Of a stretch of 8,100 nucleotides of DNA, positions 1-6,858 are shown piece after piece. Position numbers and translations under genes: made by a program. The notes under the pieces were generated by a model that was given only the letters and a program-made list of their open reading frames with translations, searched no databases and had not been told where the DNA came from. The stretch's first letter is position 1. Each line of letters opens with the position of its first letter. The stretch spans positions 1 through 8,100 of the forward strand of contig JAUPMA010000112.1 of assembly GCA_030836935.1 (NCBI GenBank), written 5' to 3'. The stretch comes from Pseudomonadota bacterium. Lineage in GTDB: Bacteria; Pseudomonadota; Gammaproteobacteria; SZUA-229.

Positions 1-1067
1 AGCACTTCGCGTATCAGTTCCATGCCGGCTCCGGTTTGCGCCGAAACCCAGATGCGTACCGCCCGGCCCGATTCATCGCGCTCAACGGACGGTTGCATGT
101 CCATGCAATCAATCTTGTTCATGATATTGATGCGGGGCACCTCATCCGCACCAATTTCCTTGAGCACGCTTTCCACCGCCTGAATATTGTCCTGGCGCAT
201 GTCATCGGCGGCATCAATCACATGCAGCAGCAAATGCGCTTCCTCGGTTTCCTGCAACGTGGAACGAAAAGCCTCCACCAGATCGTGGGGCAAATGCCGG
301 ATAAAGCCGACCGTGTCCACCAGAATCAGCGACTGGCCATTCGCCAGTTGCAACTTGCGTAACGTGGGATCCAGCGTGGCAAATAATTTGTCTTCGGCAT
401 ACACATTGGCCGATGTCAGCGCATTAAACAGCGTGGATTTGCCGGCATTGGTATAACCCACCAGTGACACGGTGGGCACTTCAGCCTTGCGCCGCGCCTG
501 ACGATTCTGTTCGCGCTGCTGGCGCACTTTTTTCAGGCGCTTGTTGATCTGTTTCATGCGATCGACCAGCAACCGGCGATCCATTTCAAGCTGGGTTTCA
601 CCCGGCCCCATCATGCCGATACCGCCGCGCTGGCGTTCCAGATGCGTCCAGCCGCGAATCAAACGTGTAGATAAATGCTTCAGCTGCGCCAGCTCGACTT
701 GCAATTTACCTTCGTGGGAACGTGCACGCTGCGCAAAAATATCCAGAATCAGGCCGGTGCGATCCAGCACCCGGCATTCGAATACTTTTTCCAGGTTACG
801 TTCCTGCGACGGCGTCAGGCTGTGGTTGAATAAAATCAGCTCGGCTTTCTGTTCTTTCACCAGTGCCGCAATTTCATCCACCTTGCCACGGCCGATAAAG
901 TACTTGGAATCAGGCGTTGTGCGCCGCGTTGTACTCACGGCGATGACATCCGCACCGGCGGAAGTGGCGAGCTCACGAAACTCATCGAGGTATTCACGAC
1001 GCGACTCATCGGACATATCCATGTGAACCAGAATGGCGCGTTCGCCAATGGCAGGGCGTTCAAACAT
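1..1067 (-). CDS. hflX: Ribosome-associated GTPase HflX, 3' end cut by window edge
   Basis: HflX is a GTPase of the Obg-HflX group that binds the 50S subunit and splits stalled or heat-damaged ribosomes. I translated the open minus frame by hand from the ATG at 1067: 355 codons are visible and the frame runs off the left edge with no stop. The HflX-specific N-terminal domain covers roughly residues 1-195, with the family stretch RTGLILDIFAQRAR near 103-116 and the glycine-rich GGIGMMGPGETQLE near 148-161. The G domain follows: G1 GYTNAGKST near 204-212, G3 DTVGF near 251-255, G4 NKID near 317-320, and SAQTGAG near 342-348. The start MFERPAIGE matches the E. coli start MFDRYDAGE, which settles the choice. 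No Shine-Dalgarno sequence precedes it; a heptad repeat begins 4 nt upstream. The gene follows hfq, as in many gammaproteobacteria. Confidence 0.97.
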   Translation of the reverse strand, partial: MFERPAIGERAILVHMDMSDESRREYLDEFRELATSAGADVIAVSTTRRTTPDSKYFIGRGKVDEIAALVKEQKAELILFNHSLTPSQERNLEKVFECRVLDRTGLILDIFAQRARSHEGKLQVELAQLKHLSTRLIRGWTHLERQRGGIGMMGPGETQLEMDRRLLVDRMKQINKRLKKVRQQREQNRQARRKAEVPTVSLVGYTNAGKSTLFNALTSANVYAEDKLFATLDPTLRKLQLANGQSLILVDTVGFIRHLPHDLVEAFRSTLQETEEAHLLLHVIDAADDMRQDNIQAVESVLKEIGADEVPRINIMNKIDCMDMQPSVERDESGRAVRIWVSAQTGAGMELIREV

Positions 1068-1070
1068 ATT

Positions 1071-1149
1071 CAAGTTTCAAGTAGCAAGGAACAAGTGGCA
1101 AGGATAAAGCTTTTCCTTGCTACTTGCTCCTTGTAACTTGCTACTTCGT
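1071..1149. repeat. Inverted array of degenerate CAAG heptanucleotide repeats
   Basis: The left arm is five tandem 7-mers on the plus strand: CAAGTTT, CAAGTAG, CAAGGAA, CAAGTGG and CAAGGAT (1071-1105). After the small centre AAAGCTTTT (1106-1114) come five 7-mers of reverse-complement type: CCTTGCT, ACTTGCT, CCTTGTA, ACTTGCT and ACTTCGT (1115-1149). The two arms pair over about 1072-1146 with few mismatches, so a transcript could form a long hairpin, and the 7-base period allows pairing in several registers. The element fills nearly the whole gap between the hfq terminator and the hflX start. It is not coding in any convincing frame. Its role is unknown; it could be a dispersed repeat family, an RNA-stability or translation-control structure for hflX, or a neutral repeat. 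Confidence 0.85.
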
Positions 1150-1150
1150 T

Positions 1151-1182
1151 CAAAACAAAACAGCCGCAAATTGCGGCTGTTT
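1151..1182 (-). terminator. Intrinsic terminator downstream of hfq
   Basis: The arms at 1158-1169 and 1171-1182 are perfect 12-base complements built on CAGCCGC/GCGGCTG, giving a practical stem of about ten pairs with a small AT loop. Read on the minus strand, the hairpin is followed at once by TTTTGTTTT (complement of 1152-1160). This is a standard rho-independent terminator, placed about 30 nt after the hfq stop. It should end much hfq transcription before hflX. In the plus direction the stem is followed by TTTAGAATAAA, a weaker tract. Confidence 0.85.
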
Positions 1183-1214
1183 AGAATAAACGTCAGAACA
1201 GTGAACAAGGCTGG

Positions 1215-1484
1215 TCAGGTATTACCCTCAGGCATACCACCGGTATCGTCATCATCATCCATACCGGCACCGGTCCACTTGATCTGCCGGGCCGGGACAA
1301 CCGTGGAAATTGCGTGCTTGTAAACCATCTGGGTAACCGTGTTACGCAGCAGGACTGCAAACTGGTCGAATGATTCGATCTGGCCCTGCAGCTTGATGCC
1401 ATTCACCAGATAAATTGAAACCGGTACACGTTCCTTGCGCAGCGCATTCAGATAGGGTTCTTGTAGTGATTGCCCCTTTGGCAT
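1215..1484 (-). CDS. hfq: RNA chaperone Hfq
   Basis: Hfq is a hexameric Sm-like protein that pairs small RNAs with target mRNAs. The product is 89 residues. The Sm core is almost identical to that of E. coli: Q8, F42, Y25, G29 and K31 of the RNA-binding faces are present, the Sm2 motif [10 protein letters not shown] lies at 55-64, and the rim has R16, K17 and R19. The C-terminal tail is short and ends in an acidic run of five Asp (76-80), then [10 protein letters not shown]. coli has a longer 102-residue protein that also ends acidic. The start at 1484 is supported by a strong Shine-Dalgarno sequence. The gene lies 67 bp after miaA in the same direction. A weak -35-like TTGAAT overlaps the miaA stop, but I see no good -10 partner, so a local promoter is uncertain. 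Confidence 0.98.
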   Translation of the reverse strand: MPKGQSLQEPYLNALRKERVPVSIYLVNGIKLQGQIESFDQFAVLLRNTVTQMVYKHAISTVVPARQIKWTGAGMDDDDDTGGMPEGNT

Positions 1485-1487
1485 ATT

Positions 1488-1495
1488 CCTCTCCC
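1488..1495 (-). promoter_or_regulatory. Shine-Dalgarno sequence of hfq
   Basis: On the minus strand GGGAGAGG precedes AAT and the ATG at 1484, so the GGAG core sits six bases from the start codon. It is the clearest ribosome binding site seen in the window and fixes the hfq start. Confidence 0.85.
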
Positions 1496-1551
1496 GTGCT
1501 GTTATTCGTCAGCTGTTGTTATTGGCTATGTGGTCATTTAGGTACAGACAT

Positions 1552-2514
1552 TCAAGAGCATAGTGAAGTTTTCAGATTTTTCACCACATCCGGGAAAATC
1601 CCCGGATCAATATCATACGCATTGCATTCCGGCTCCCTGCGCAGCCAGGTCAGCTGACGCTTCGCCAGCTGGCGCGTGGCATTGATGCCCTGCTCCACCA
1701 TGGTGGCGTAATCACACTGGCCATCCAGATATTCCCACACCTGCCGGTAACCGACACAGCGCATGGACGGCATGGACAAATCCAGATCACCCCGGGCGCG
1801 CAGGGCGCGAACCTCCTCTACCAGGCCCTGCTCCAGCATGAGATCAAAGCGTCGTGCAATGCGCACACGCAACTGTTCCCGATTGGCCGGTATCAGCGCA
1901 ATCTTGATGACATCGTAAGGCAGGGGATTTTCATGCTGCTGCGCCCACAACCGGCTCATCGGCATGCCACTTGCCATATACACTTCGAGCGCACGCTGGA
2001 TGCGTTGCGGATCGTTGGGATGGATGCGTGCGGCGGATACCGGATCAACCTGCGCCAGTTTTTGATGCATCACTTGCCAACCCTGTTGTGCCGCTTCGGC
2101 TTCAATACGTTGACGCACTTCGGGTTCGGCCGAAGGCAGTTCCGACAAGCCCTGCTGCAAGGCGCGGAAATACAGCATGGTGCCGCCCACCAGTAACGGA
2201 ATCCGTCCATGTGCCGTAATCCCTGCCATTTCACGCAAGGCATCTTCACGAAAATTCGCCGCAGAATAGGCTTCAGCAGGATCAATGAGATCAATCAGAC
2301 GATGCGGCGCGCAGCGCAGGGTATCGGCATCGGGTTTGGCCGTGCCGATATCCATGCCGCGATACACCAGCGCCGAATCCACGCTGATGATGTCGCAGGG
2401 CAACTCACGCACACACTCCACCGCCAGCGCGGTTTTGCCCGAAGCGGTAGGCCCCATGATGAATACGGCCTTGGGAGCATTGGCCAAACCGCAGGATTGA
2501 ATTTGTAAAAACAT
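1552..2514 (-). CDS. miaA: tRNA dimethylallyltransferase MiaA
   Basis: MiaA transfers a dimethylallyl group from DMAPP to N6 of A37 in tRNAs that read codons starting with U, the first step to ms2i6A. The 320-residue product is close to the usual length (E. coli about 316). Visible motifs in order are the P-loop GPTASGKT at 21-28, [16 protein letters not shown] at 46-61 with the catalytic-site Asp46, [10 protein letters not shown] at 70-79, the GGTMLYF substrate segment at 110-116, [16 protein letters not shown] in the tRNA-binding region, [12 protein letters not shown], and [14 protein letters not shown] near the C-terminus. The ATG at 2514 has no clear Shine-Dalgarno sequence, but the next in-frame Met lies one residue before the P-loop, so the upstream start must be right. 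mutL, its normal upstream neighbour, is separated by 5.1 kb here, so miaA needs its own promoter in 2515-2622. A TAATAT lies at 2525-2530 (minus), without a good -35. Confidence 0.98.
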   Translation of the reverse strand: MFLQIQSCGLANAPKAVFIMGPTASGKTALAVECVRELPCDIISVDSALVYRGMDIGTAKPDADTLRCAPHRLIDLIDPAEAYSAANFREDALREMAGITAHGRIPLLVGGTMLYFRALQQGLSELPSAEPEVRQRIEAEAAQQGWQVMHQKLAQVDPVSAARIHPNDPQRIQRALEVYMASGMPMSRLWAQQHENPLPYDVIKIALIPANREQLRVRIARRFDLMLEQGLVEEVRALRARGDLDLSMPSMRCVGYRQVWEYLDGQCDYATMVEQGINATRQLAKRQLTWLRREPECNAYDIDPGIFPDVVKNLKTSLCS

Positions 2515-2530
2515 GGCGTGAAGAATATTA

Positions 2531-2573
2531 GGAAGCCCTGAACAATTCCATCCAGAAATTGTTCAGAACTTCC
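2531..2573. promoter_or_regulatory. Large palindrome between divergent miaA and TPP-enzyme genes
   Basis: The arms GGAAG-CC-CTGAACAATT (2531-2547) and AATTGTTCAG-AA-CTTCC (2557-2573) are perfect complements except for a central 2-base bulge pair, around a 9-base loop. Neither side is followed by a T-run, so it is not a normal terminator. It lies 17 nt upstream of the miaA start on one side and 50 nt upstream of the TPP-enzyme start on the other, and would overlap the -35 zone of the plus-strand promoter proposed at 2579-2584. An operator for a dimeric regulator is the simplest reading; a remnant of a mobile repeat is the alternative. Confidence 0.5.
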
Positions 2574-2602
2574 GAAGATATAAGGTAGGATTCGGTATCT
2601 TC
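2572..2602 (+). promoter_or_regulatory. Possible -10 box and alternative hairpins upstream of TPP-enzyme gene
   Basis: TATAAG at 2579-2584 matches five of six bases of the sigma-70 -10 consensus, but the -35 region at 17 bases upstream is poor (AAATTG). The same stretch holds two mutually exclusive short inverted repeats: CCGAA (2572-2576) with TTCGG (2591-2595), and GAAGATA (2574-2580) with TATCTTC (2596-2602). If transcription starts upstream they could form competing hairpins just before the start codon; if it starts near 2591 they are only DNA-level symmetry. No Shine-Dalgarno sequence occurs in the 20 bases before the ATG at 2623. Confidence 0.3.
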
Positions 2603-2622
2603 TGCAAAAACAATCCATATCC

Positions 2623-4290
2623 ATGAATGTTCAAGTCAGCGAACTGATCGTCAAATACATGGAACGCCTCGGCATCGAAGTCATCTTCGGCATGCCCGGC
2701 GCGCACATTCTGCCCGTTTACGACAGCCTGTACGACTCAACCATCCAGAGCGTGCTGGCCAAGCATGAACAGGGCGCGGCGTTCATGGCTGGCGGTTATG
2801 CCCGGGCATCGGGAAAAATCGGCGCCTGCATCACCACCGCCGGGCCCGGCGCAACCAATCTGGTCACCGGTATTGCCAATGCGTATGCCGACGGGCTTCC
2901 AATGCTCATCATCACGGGTGAAGCTCCTACCTACATTTTCGGCAAGGGCGGTTTGCAGGAAAGCTCCGGTGAGGGAGGCAGCATTGATCAGAAAGCTCTT
3001 TTCCAGGGCATTACCCGCTACCACAAAATCATCGAACGTACCGACTATCTGACCAATGTACTGAATCGCGCCAGCCAGATACTCACCTCACCCGATTCCG
3101 GGCCGGTGCTGCTGAGCCTGCCGGTCAACGTGCAAAAGGAAATGGTGGACGATGCCATTCTGGGCAACATCAAAACCGGCCCCGTTGTCCACGCGCCGCG
3201 TGACCAGTCGCAACCCATCGCGCAACTGGCACAGCTGCTGGTGGAAGCCCGGAATCCGGTCATTGTCGCCGGTTATGGCTGTATCAAATCCGGTGGCCAG
3301 GCCCTGGTTACCAGACTCAGTGAATCGCTGAATGTGCCGGTAGTCACCAGCCTCAAGGGCAAGGGCGCCATCAGTGAAAACTCGCGCCTGTCACTGGGCA
3401 GCCTCGGCGTTACCTCTTATGGCCCGGCCTATCGCTACATTGCCGAAGAATCGGATCTGATCGTGTTTCTGGGTGCCGGTTTCAACGAACGCACCAGCCA
3501 CCTGTGGGACAAAAAATTGCTGGGCAATAAAAAAATTGCGCAGGTGGATATCAATGAAGACCAGCTGGAAAAGGTATTCCAGGCGGATGTCGCCATTAAC
3601 GGCGACATCAAGGAAGTGCTGTCCAGTGTACTGACCCAGCTGGAGGCCTGCCGCTACAAGCGCAAGAATCCCACCAAGATTCGCCACGATCATGCACCGA
3701 CACAGCAACCGGCTGACAGTGATTATGCCGAATTCAAAAACCGTTTCCCGCTGGTGGAAAAGTTTTATGCACGCCTGAACGAGGCGCTTCCCGACAACAC
3801 CTGGGTGTTCGATGACAACATCATTTTTGCGCAGAACTTTTATAAAGTAACAACTGGCAACCGCTATTTCCCCAACAGCGGCATCTCGTCACTGGGCCAT
3901 GCCATTCCCGCGGCCATCGGCGCGCGATTTGCAGATAAAAAATCCGCCTGGGCCATACTTGGGGATGGCGGATTCCAGATGTGCTGCATGGAAATCATGA
4001 CCGCCGTGAATTACAGCATCCCGCTCAATATTGTGCTGTTCAACAATTCAACCATGGGCCTGATACGCAAAAACCAGACGCAGCAATACCAGGGGCGTTT
4101 CATTGATTGCGATTTCATCAATCCGGACTACGCCACGCTGGCGCATTCGTTTGGTATCCGACACTTCAGGATTGAAACCATGCAGGATCTGCCGGTTTTA
4201 TTTGATTCGATGGATTTTCATCAGGACATCAATCTGATTGAAATCATGATTGACCGGGACGCTTTCCCGAATTATTCCTCCAGGCGTTAA
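2623..4290 (+). CDS. Thiamine-diphosphate enzyme, acetolactate synthase-like
   Basis: The 555-residue product has the three-domain layout of the TPP decarboxylase/carboligase superfamily. The N-terminal Pyr domain (about 1-170) carries FGMPGAHILPVYDSL at 22-36, the cofactor-activating Glu49 in AKHEQGAAFMAGGYAR, and GPGATN at 74-79. A central Rossmann-like domain (about 195-340) contains VIVAGYGCIKSGG and FLGAGFNERTSHLW. The C-terminal PP domain has the TPP signature GDGG (447-450), 24 residues, then NN (474-475). The substrate is not known. In biosynthetic acetohydroxyacid synthases a Trp follows this signature (the QWQ segment) and favours 2-ketobutyrate; here the matching segment MGLIRKNQ has Asn484. 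The usual C-terminal tail and a regulatory-subunit gene are also missing. The reaction may be carboligation of pyruvate to another acceptor, as in the sugar-branching enzyme YerE, or a decarboxylation. It is the first gene of a two-gene plus-strand unit with the glycosyltransferase-like gene. Confidence 0.9.
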   Translation: MNVQVSELIVKYMERLGIEVIFGMPGAHILPVYDSLYDSTIQSVLAKHEQGAAFMAGGYARASGKIGACITTAGPGATNLVTGIANAYADGLPMLIITGEAPTYIFGKGGLQESSGEGGSIDQKALFQGITRYHKIIERTDYLTNVLNRASQILTSPDSGPVLLSLPVNVQKEMVDDAILGNIKTGPVVHAPRDQSQPIAQLAQLLVEARNPVIVAGYGCIKSGGQALVTRLSESLNVPVVTSLKGKGAISENSRLSLGSLGVTSYGPAYRYIAEESDLIVFLGAGFNERTSHLWDKKLLGNKKIAQVDINEDQLEKVFQADVAINGDIKEVLSSVLTQLEACRYKRKNPTKIRHDHAPTQQPADSDYAEFKNRFPLVEKFYARLNEALPDNTWVFDDNIIFAQNFYKVTTGNRYFPNSGISSLGHAIPAAIGARFADKKSAWAILGDGGFQMCCMEIMTAVNYSIPLNIVLFNNSTMGLIRKNQTQQYQGRFIDCDFINPDYATLAHSFGIRHFRIETMQDLPVLFDSMDFHQDINLIEIMIDRDAFPNYSSRR

Positions 4291-4296
4291 TTGCGC

Positions 4297-6138
4297 ATGG
4301 ATCATATGACCCTGCCGTGCCTGCAAGATTGCATCCGGCGTTATCACACACTCATTCCGCAACTGGAATACATCACCAAACCGCTGCCGGATTTTATCTC
4401 GCAGGCCGAGGCGGGAAAACCGGATGCGCTGATTCATCTTTATGAAAATGTGTATCCGCTGCTGGAAAAATTTTTATGGTCCGGCAACGCAGATTTTCAC
4501 CCCCTGCTGGCGTGTTATCAGTCACTGTTCCGTGAGCAGGAAACCCTGATTGAGCAGAACAGCAGGAATGATCGTTACAATTTCATCCTCAGCATCACAG
4601 TAGCCGATCGCCCACCGCATTTACGCGCCTGTCTCGAAAGTATTCTTCAGGTTTGTCAATTGTATGGTTATGGCGGCAAAACAGCCGGCTATTACGACAA
4701 GATCAAAGTGATTGTTGCAGAAGACAGCGCGGATGAGAGAAACATTCTCCGCCATATCGAACTGGTCAATGAATACCGGCAGAGAGGGTTGAATGTTGTA
4801 CATTTCAATCAGCCGGAACAGCATGAACTCCTGCAATCCATTCCACCGCCTCTGCGCGAACGGCTTGGCAACATCCTCACCACCCAGCCGAAAGAAAAGT
4901 TTTTTCTGAAAGGCCAGGCTGCCAACCGCAATCTCAGTTACCTGAAGTTTCTGCAGCTGACAAAAGACAGAAATAAAACACTTTATTATTTAGTGGACAG
5001 CGACCAGTCATTTTGCGTGAACCGGCAGACCGCAACCGGTGACGAAGCGGTTTACGCGCTGAATTATTTTCACTGCATCAATAAAATATTCCGCGACACC
5101 GATACGCTCATGCTTACCGGCAAACTGGTGGGCGATCCGCCGGTTTCGCCCGCCGTGATGACATCCAATTTTCTGGATGACATCACCGCCTTTTTTACCA
5201 CGCTTGCACATACCCGTGGCAATCAATGCTGCTCTTTTCATGGTTTGCCGGAGCATCCTGCCAACGATGCCGCCTACCACGACATGGCCAGTCTGTTCGG
5301 CTTCAAAAACAAAGACGCAACCTTTATCTACCGTTGCCGGCTTGAAGGTGAACATAACCATGAAGCCTGTCTGCGCGATTTCTCGCAACGGCTTAACAGC
5401 TTTTTCTTTGGCGAACATTTAACGCGCAAGACATTTTTCTCTTACGGCAACGGTTTTGATGAGATTGTGCCTGCGAGAACCATTTATCCCGGCAATTACA
5501 TTGTCAATTACGAAGGTCTGAAATACATCATTCCGTTTGGACATTTGCGTTTGCGCATGTCAGGGCCGACAGCCGGAAGACTGATACAGGCCGAAATTAA
5601 AGAGCGTTTCGCTTCTGTCAATTTACCCATGCTGCACCGGCGCACCACGCAGGGAGATTTTGCGGAGGAATTTCGCCCCGGTGTAGAGCTAAAACTGGAA
5701 AGCATTGATTTATCCAACGAGTTCGAGCGCCAGTTCTTCGGCGACCTGATGTTGTTCTCGGTTGCGGAATTAGTAAGCCAGGCAGACGTTAACCAGCCTT
5801 TTCAAAAAGAAGTAATGACATCAGTCATTGACCGCAAGGAAATGGAATTGCTGGCGTTGTACCAGCAAAAGCATGTGGCCGTTCTCGACAAAAACCGACT
5901 ATTAAACAACCTGGTCTTCAATACCGGGCATTGGTGGCTGAGTTCACCGGTGCTGGCAGACGCCTTACACCACGTGAAGAACTTTATACAAAATATTGAA
6001 CATAACTTTAGCGATCAATCACTGGCGTATCAGCAAATTCAGTCCAGCGAACATCGGGCTGTACGCAAGAAACAGATAATCGAAGCATTAATGAACTATC
6101 GCACCGAGCGTGATGCGTGGGATCGGTTATTTCAATAA
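4297..6138 (+). CDS. Putative GT-A-fold glycosyltransferase, large uncharacterised protein
   Basis: The product is 613 residues from the ATG at 4297; a TTG at 4291 and an ATG at 4306 are other possible starts, and none has a good Shine-Dalgarno sequence. Residues 1-90 look helical. A family-2-like core follows: strand FILSITVADRPPHL at 96-109, IKVIVAEDSADERN around 136-149, GQAANRNLSYLKF at 206-218, and a hydrophobic strand ending in the DXD-type motif VDSDQSF at 233-239 (D234, D236), which in this fold binds the metal and sugar nucleotide. Beyond about residue 300 I recognise no domain. There is a Cys/His-rich stretch (309-358), then a conserved-looking IIPFGHLRLRMSGPTAGR around 411-428, and a helical tail. 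No signal peptide or membrane segment is seen, so it is probably cytoplasmic. It starts 6 nt after the TPP-enzyme stop, suggesting coupled translation and a joint pathway. Its G+C content is clearly lower than that of the preceding gene. Confidence 0.8.
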   Translation: MDHMTLPCLQDCIRRYHTLIPQLEYITKPLPDFISQAEAGKPDALIHLYENVYPLLEKFLWSGNADFHPLLACYQSLFREQETLIEQNSRNDRYNFILSITVADRPPHLRACLESILQVCQLYGYGGKTAGYYDKIKVIVAEDSADERNILRHIELVNEYRQRGLNVVHFNQPEQHELLQSIPPPLRERLGNILTTQPKEKFFLKGQAANRNLSYLKFLQLTKDRNKTLYYLVDSDQSFCVNRQTATGDEAVYALNYFHCINKIFRDTDTLMLTGKLVGDPPVSPAVMTSNFLDDITAFFTTLAHTRGNQCCSFHGLPEHPANDAAYHDMASLFGFKNKDATFIYRCRLEGEHNHEACLRDFSQRLNSFFFGEHLTRKTFFSYGNGFDEIVPARTIYPGNYIVNYEGLKYIIPFGHLRLRMSGPTAGRLIQAEIKERFASVNLPMLHRRTTQGDFAEEFRPGVELKLESIDLSNEFERQFFGDLMLFSVAELVSQADVNQPFQKEVMTSVIDRKEMELLALYQQKHVAVLDKNRLLNNLVFNTGHWWLSSPVLADALHHVKNFIQNIEHNFSDQSLAYQQIQSSEHRAVRKKQIIEALMNYRTERDAWDRLFQ

Positions 6139-6858
6139 TACCGATTCAGCCGCACCGCGAATAATCGCCTCGCGAGAATACCGGTAAACTTGCCGAGCCA
6201 TTTTCAATTGCTCATCCGGAATGCTGATAGCCGAATAATCATGCACCATTCTATTTATTTTTCCACCACGAATATTTTCGGACGAATCGCCTTTGCGGTC
6301 TTTTCCGGTTTGACTGAAAACTCCATAGCACTCACTTAAAGGCGTATCCAGTTCCAGCCATTGCGATAACCTTGGCAGCAATATATCGGATTCGTCTTTC
6401 AGCATTTCTGCATCAAAATAGAAATAGCGATAATCCACATGCCGGCAGAAATCAGCCAGCCATTTCAGACGGTCAACATAATATCTCGTGGCCTCGACCG
6501 GAGAAGCATACAAATCATCTATTTTTTTTTGCGCGAACAGATTAACGATACTTTTTATGGTGTGTTCCGGCTCGCGCAGAGCAATCAGAATTTTTACATC
6601 GGGGATATTCAGCCGCTCAAGCTGCAATGCATAGTCATTATGCAATAACTTGTCGAACAAATAACGGCCGCCGGGTTTGAGTTCATCATGCTCCCGATAC
6701 AAATCAATCTGTCTATTCAGTGAGTGCGCATCATCATAACTGACATGCATTTCATAATAGCCATTGATTTGCGGATGCGAACCCAGAATATGTCCGGCAA
6801 GACTTGTGAAAGCCCGCATGTGACTTAACAGAAAGATTCTTGAATAATTATCTGCCAT
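6127..6858 (-). CDS. PAPS-dependent sulfotransferase family protein
   Basis: Sulfotransferases move sulfate from PAPS to a hydroxyl or amine. The product is 243 residues from the ATG at 6858; a TTG at 6867 would add three residues, and no Shine-Dalgarno sequence decides. The 5'-phosphosulfate loop is FLLSHMRAFTSLAGHIL at 9-25 (Arg15, Ser19 in the usual RSGS/T position), followed by SHPQINGYYEMH at 27-38, where Glu36 sits where many bacterial sulfotransferases place a catalytic acid/base. The 3'-phosphate site is LIALREPEHTIKSIVN at 91-106 (Arg95, Ser103). No signal peptide is present, so it is cytoplasmic and probably acts before export. Its end overlaps the end of the glycosyltransferase gene by 12 bp tail to tail, which suggests a shared pathway with sulfation of the sugar product. 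Nine consecutive A on the coding strand (6522-6530) encode Q110-K112, and a one-base slip either way gives an early stop. Local G+C is low. The acceptor is unknown. Confidence 0.82.
   Translation of the reverse strand: MADNYSRIFLLSHMRAFTSLAGHILGSHPQINGYYEMHVSYDDAHSLNRQIDLYREHDELKPGGRYLFDKLLHNDYALQLERLNIPDVKILIALREPEHTIKSIVNLFAQKKIDDLYASPVEATRYYVDRLKWLADFCRHVDYRYFYFDAEMLKDESDILLPRLSQWLELDTPLSECYGVFSQTGKDRKGDSSENIRGGKINRMVHDYSAISIPDEQLKMARQVYRYSREAIIRGAAESVLLK

Noticed and set aside
541..1026. Plus-strand open frame of 161 codons
   Set aside because: It lies antisense inside hflX, has a Ser/Arg-rich composition typical of a shadow frame, and shows no known motif.
1071..1149. CRISPR-like array
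   Set aside because: The units are 7 bases, contiguous, and without unique spacers, and the second half is inverted. This is a simple heptad repeat.
2531..2573. Attachment-site or target-duplication mark of the inserted block
   Set aside because: I looked for a matching copy near the mutL end (7600-7670) and found none, so it cannot be called an insertion boundary.
3391..3708. Minus-strand open frame of 105 codons, and similar ones at 2737-3024 and 3045-3263
   Set aside because: All lie opposite the TPP-enzyme gene, whose motifs are clear on the plus strand. They have no ribosome site or recognisable domain.
5008..5418. Minus-strand open frame of 136 codons
   Set aside because: It lies opposite the glycosyltransferase-like gene, whose frame includes the DXD motif and runs unbroken. 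No domain is recognisable in the antisense frame.
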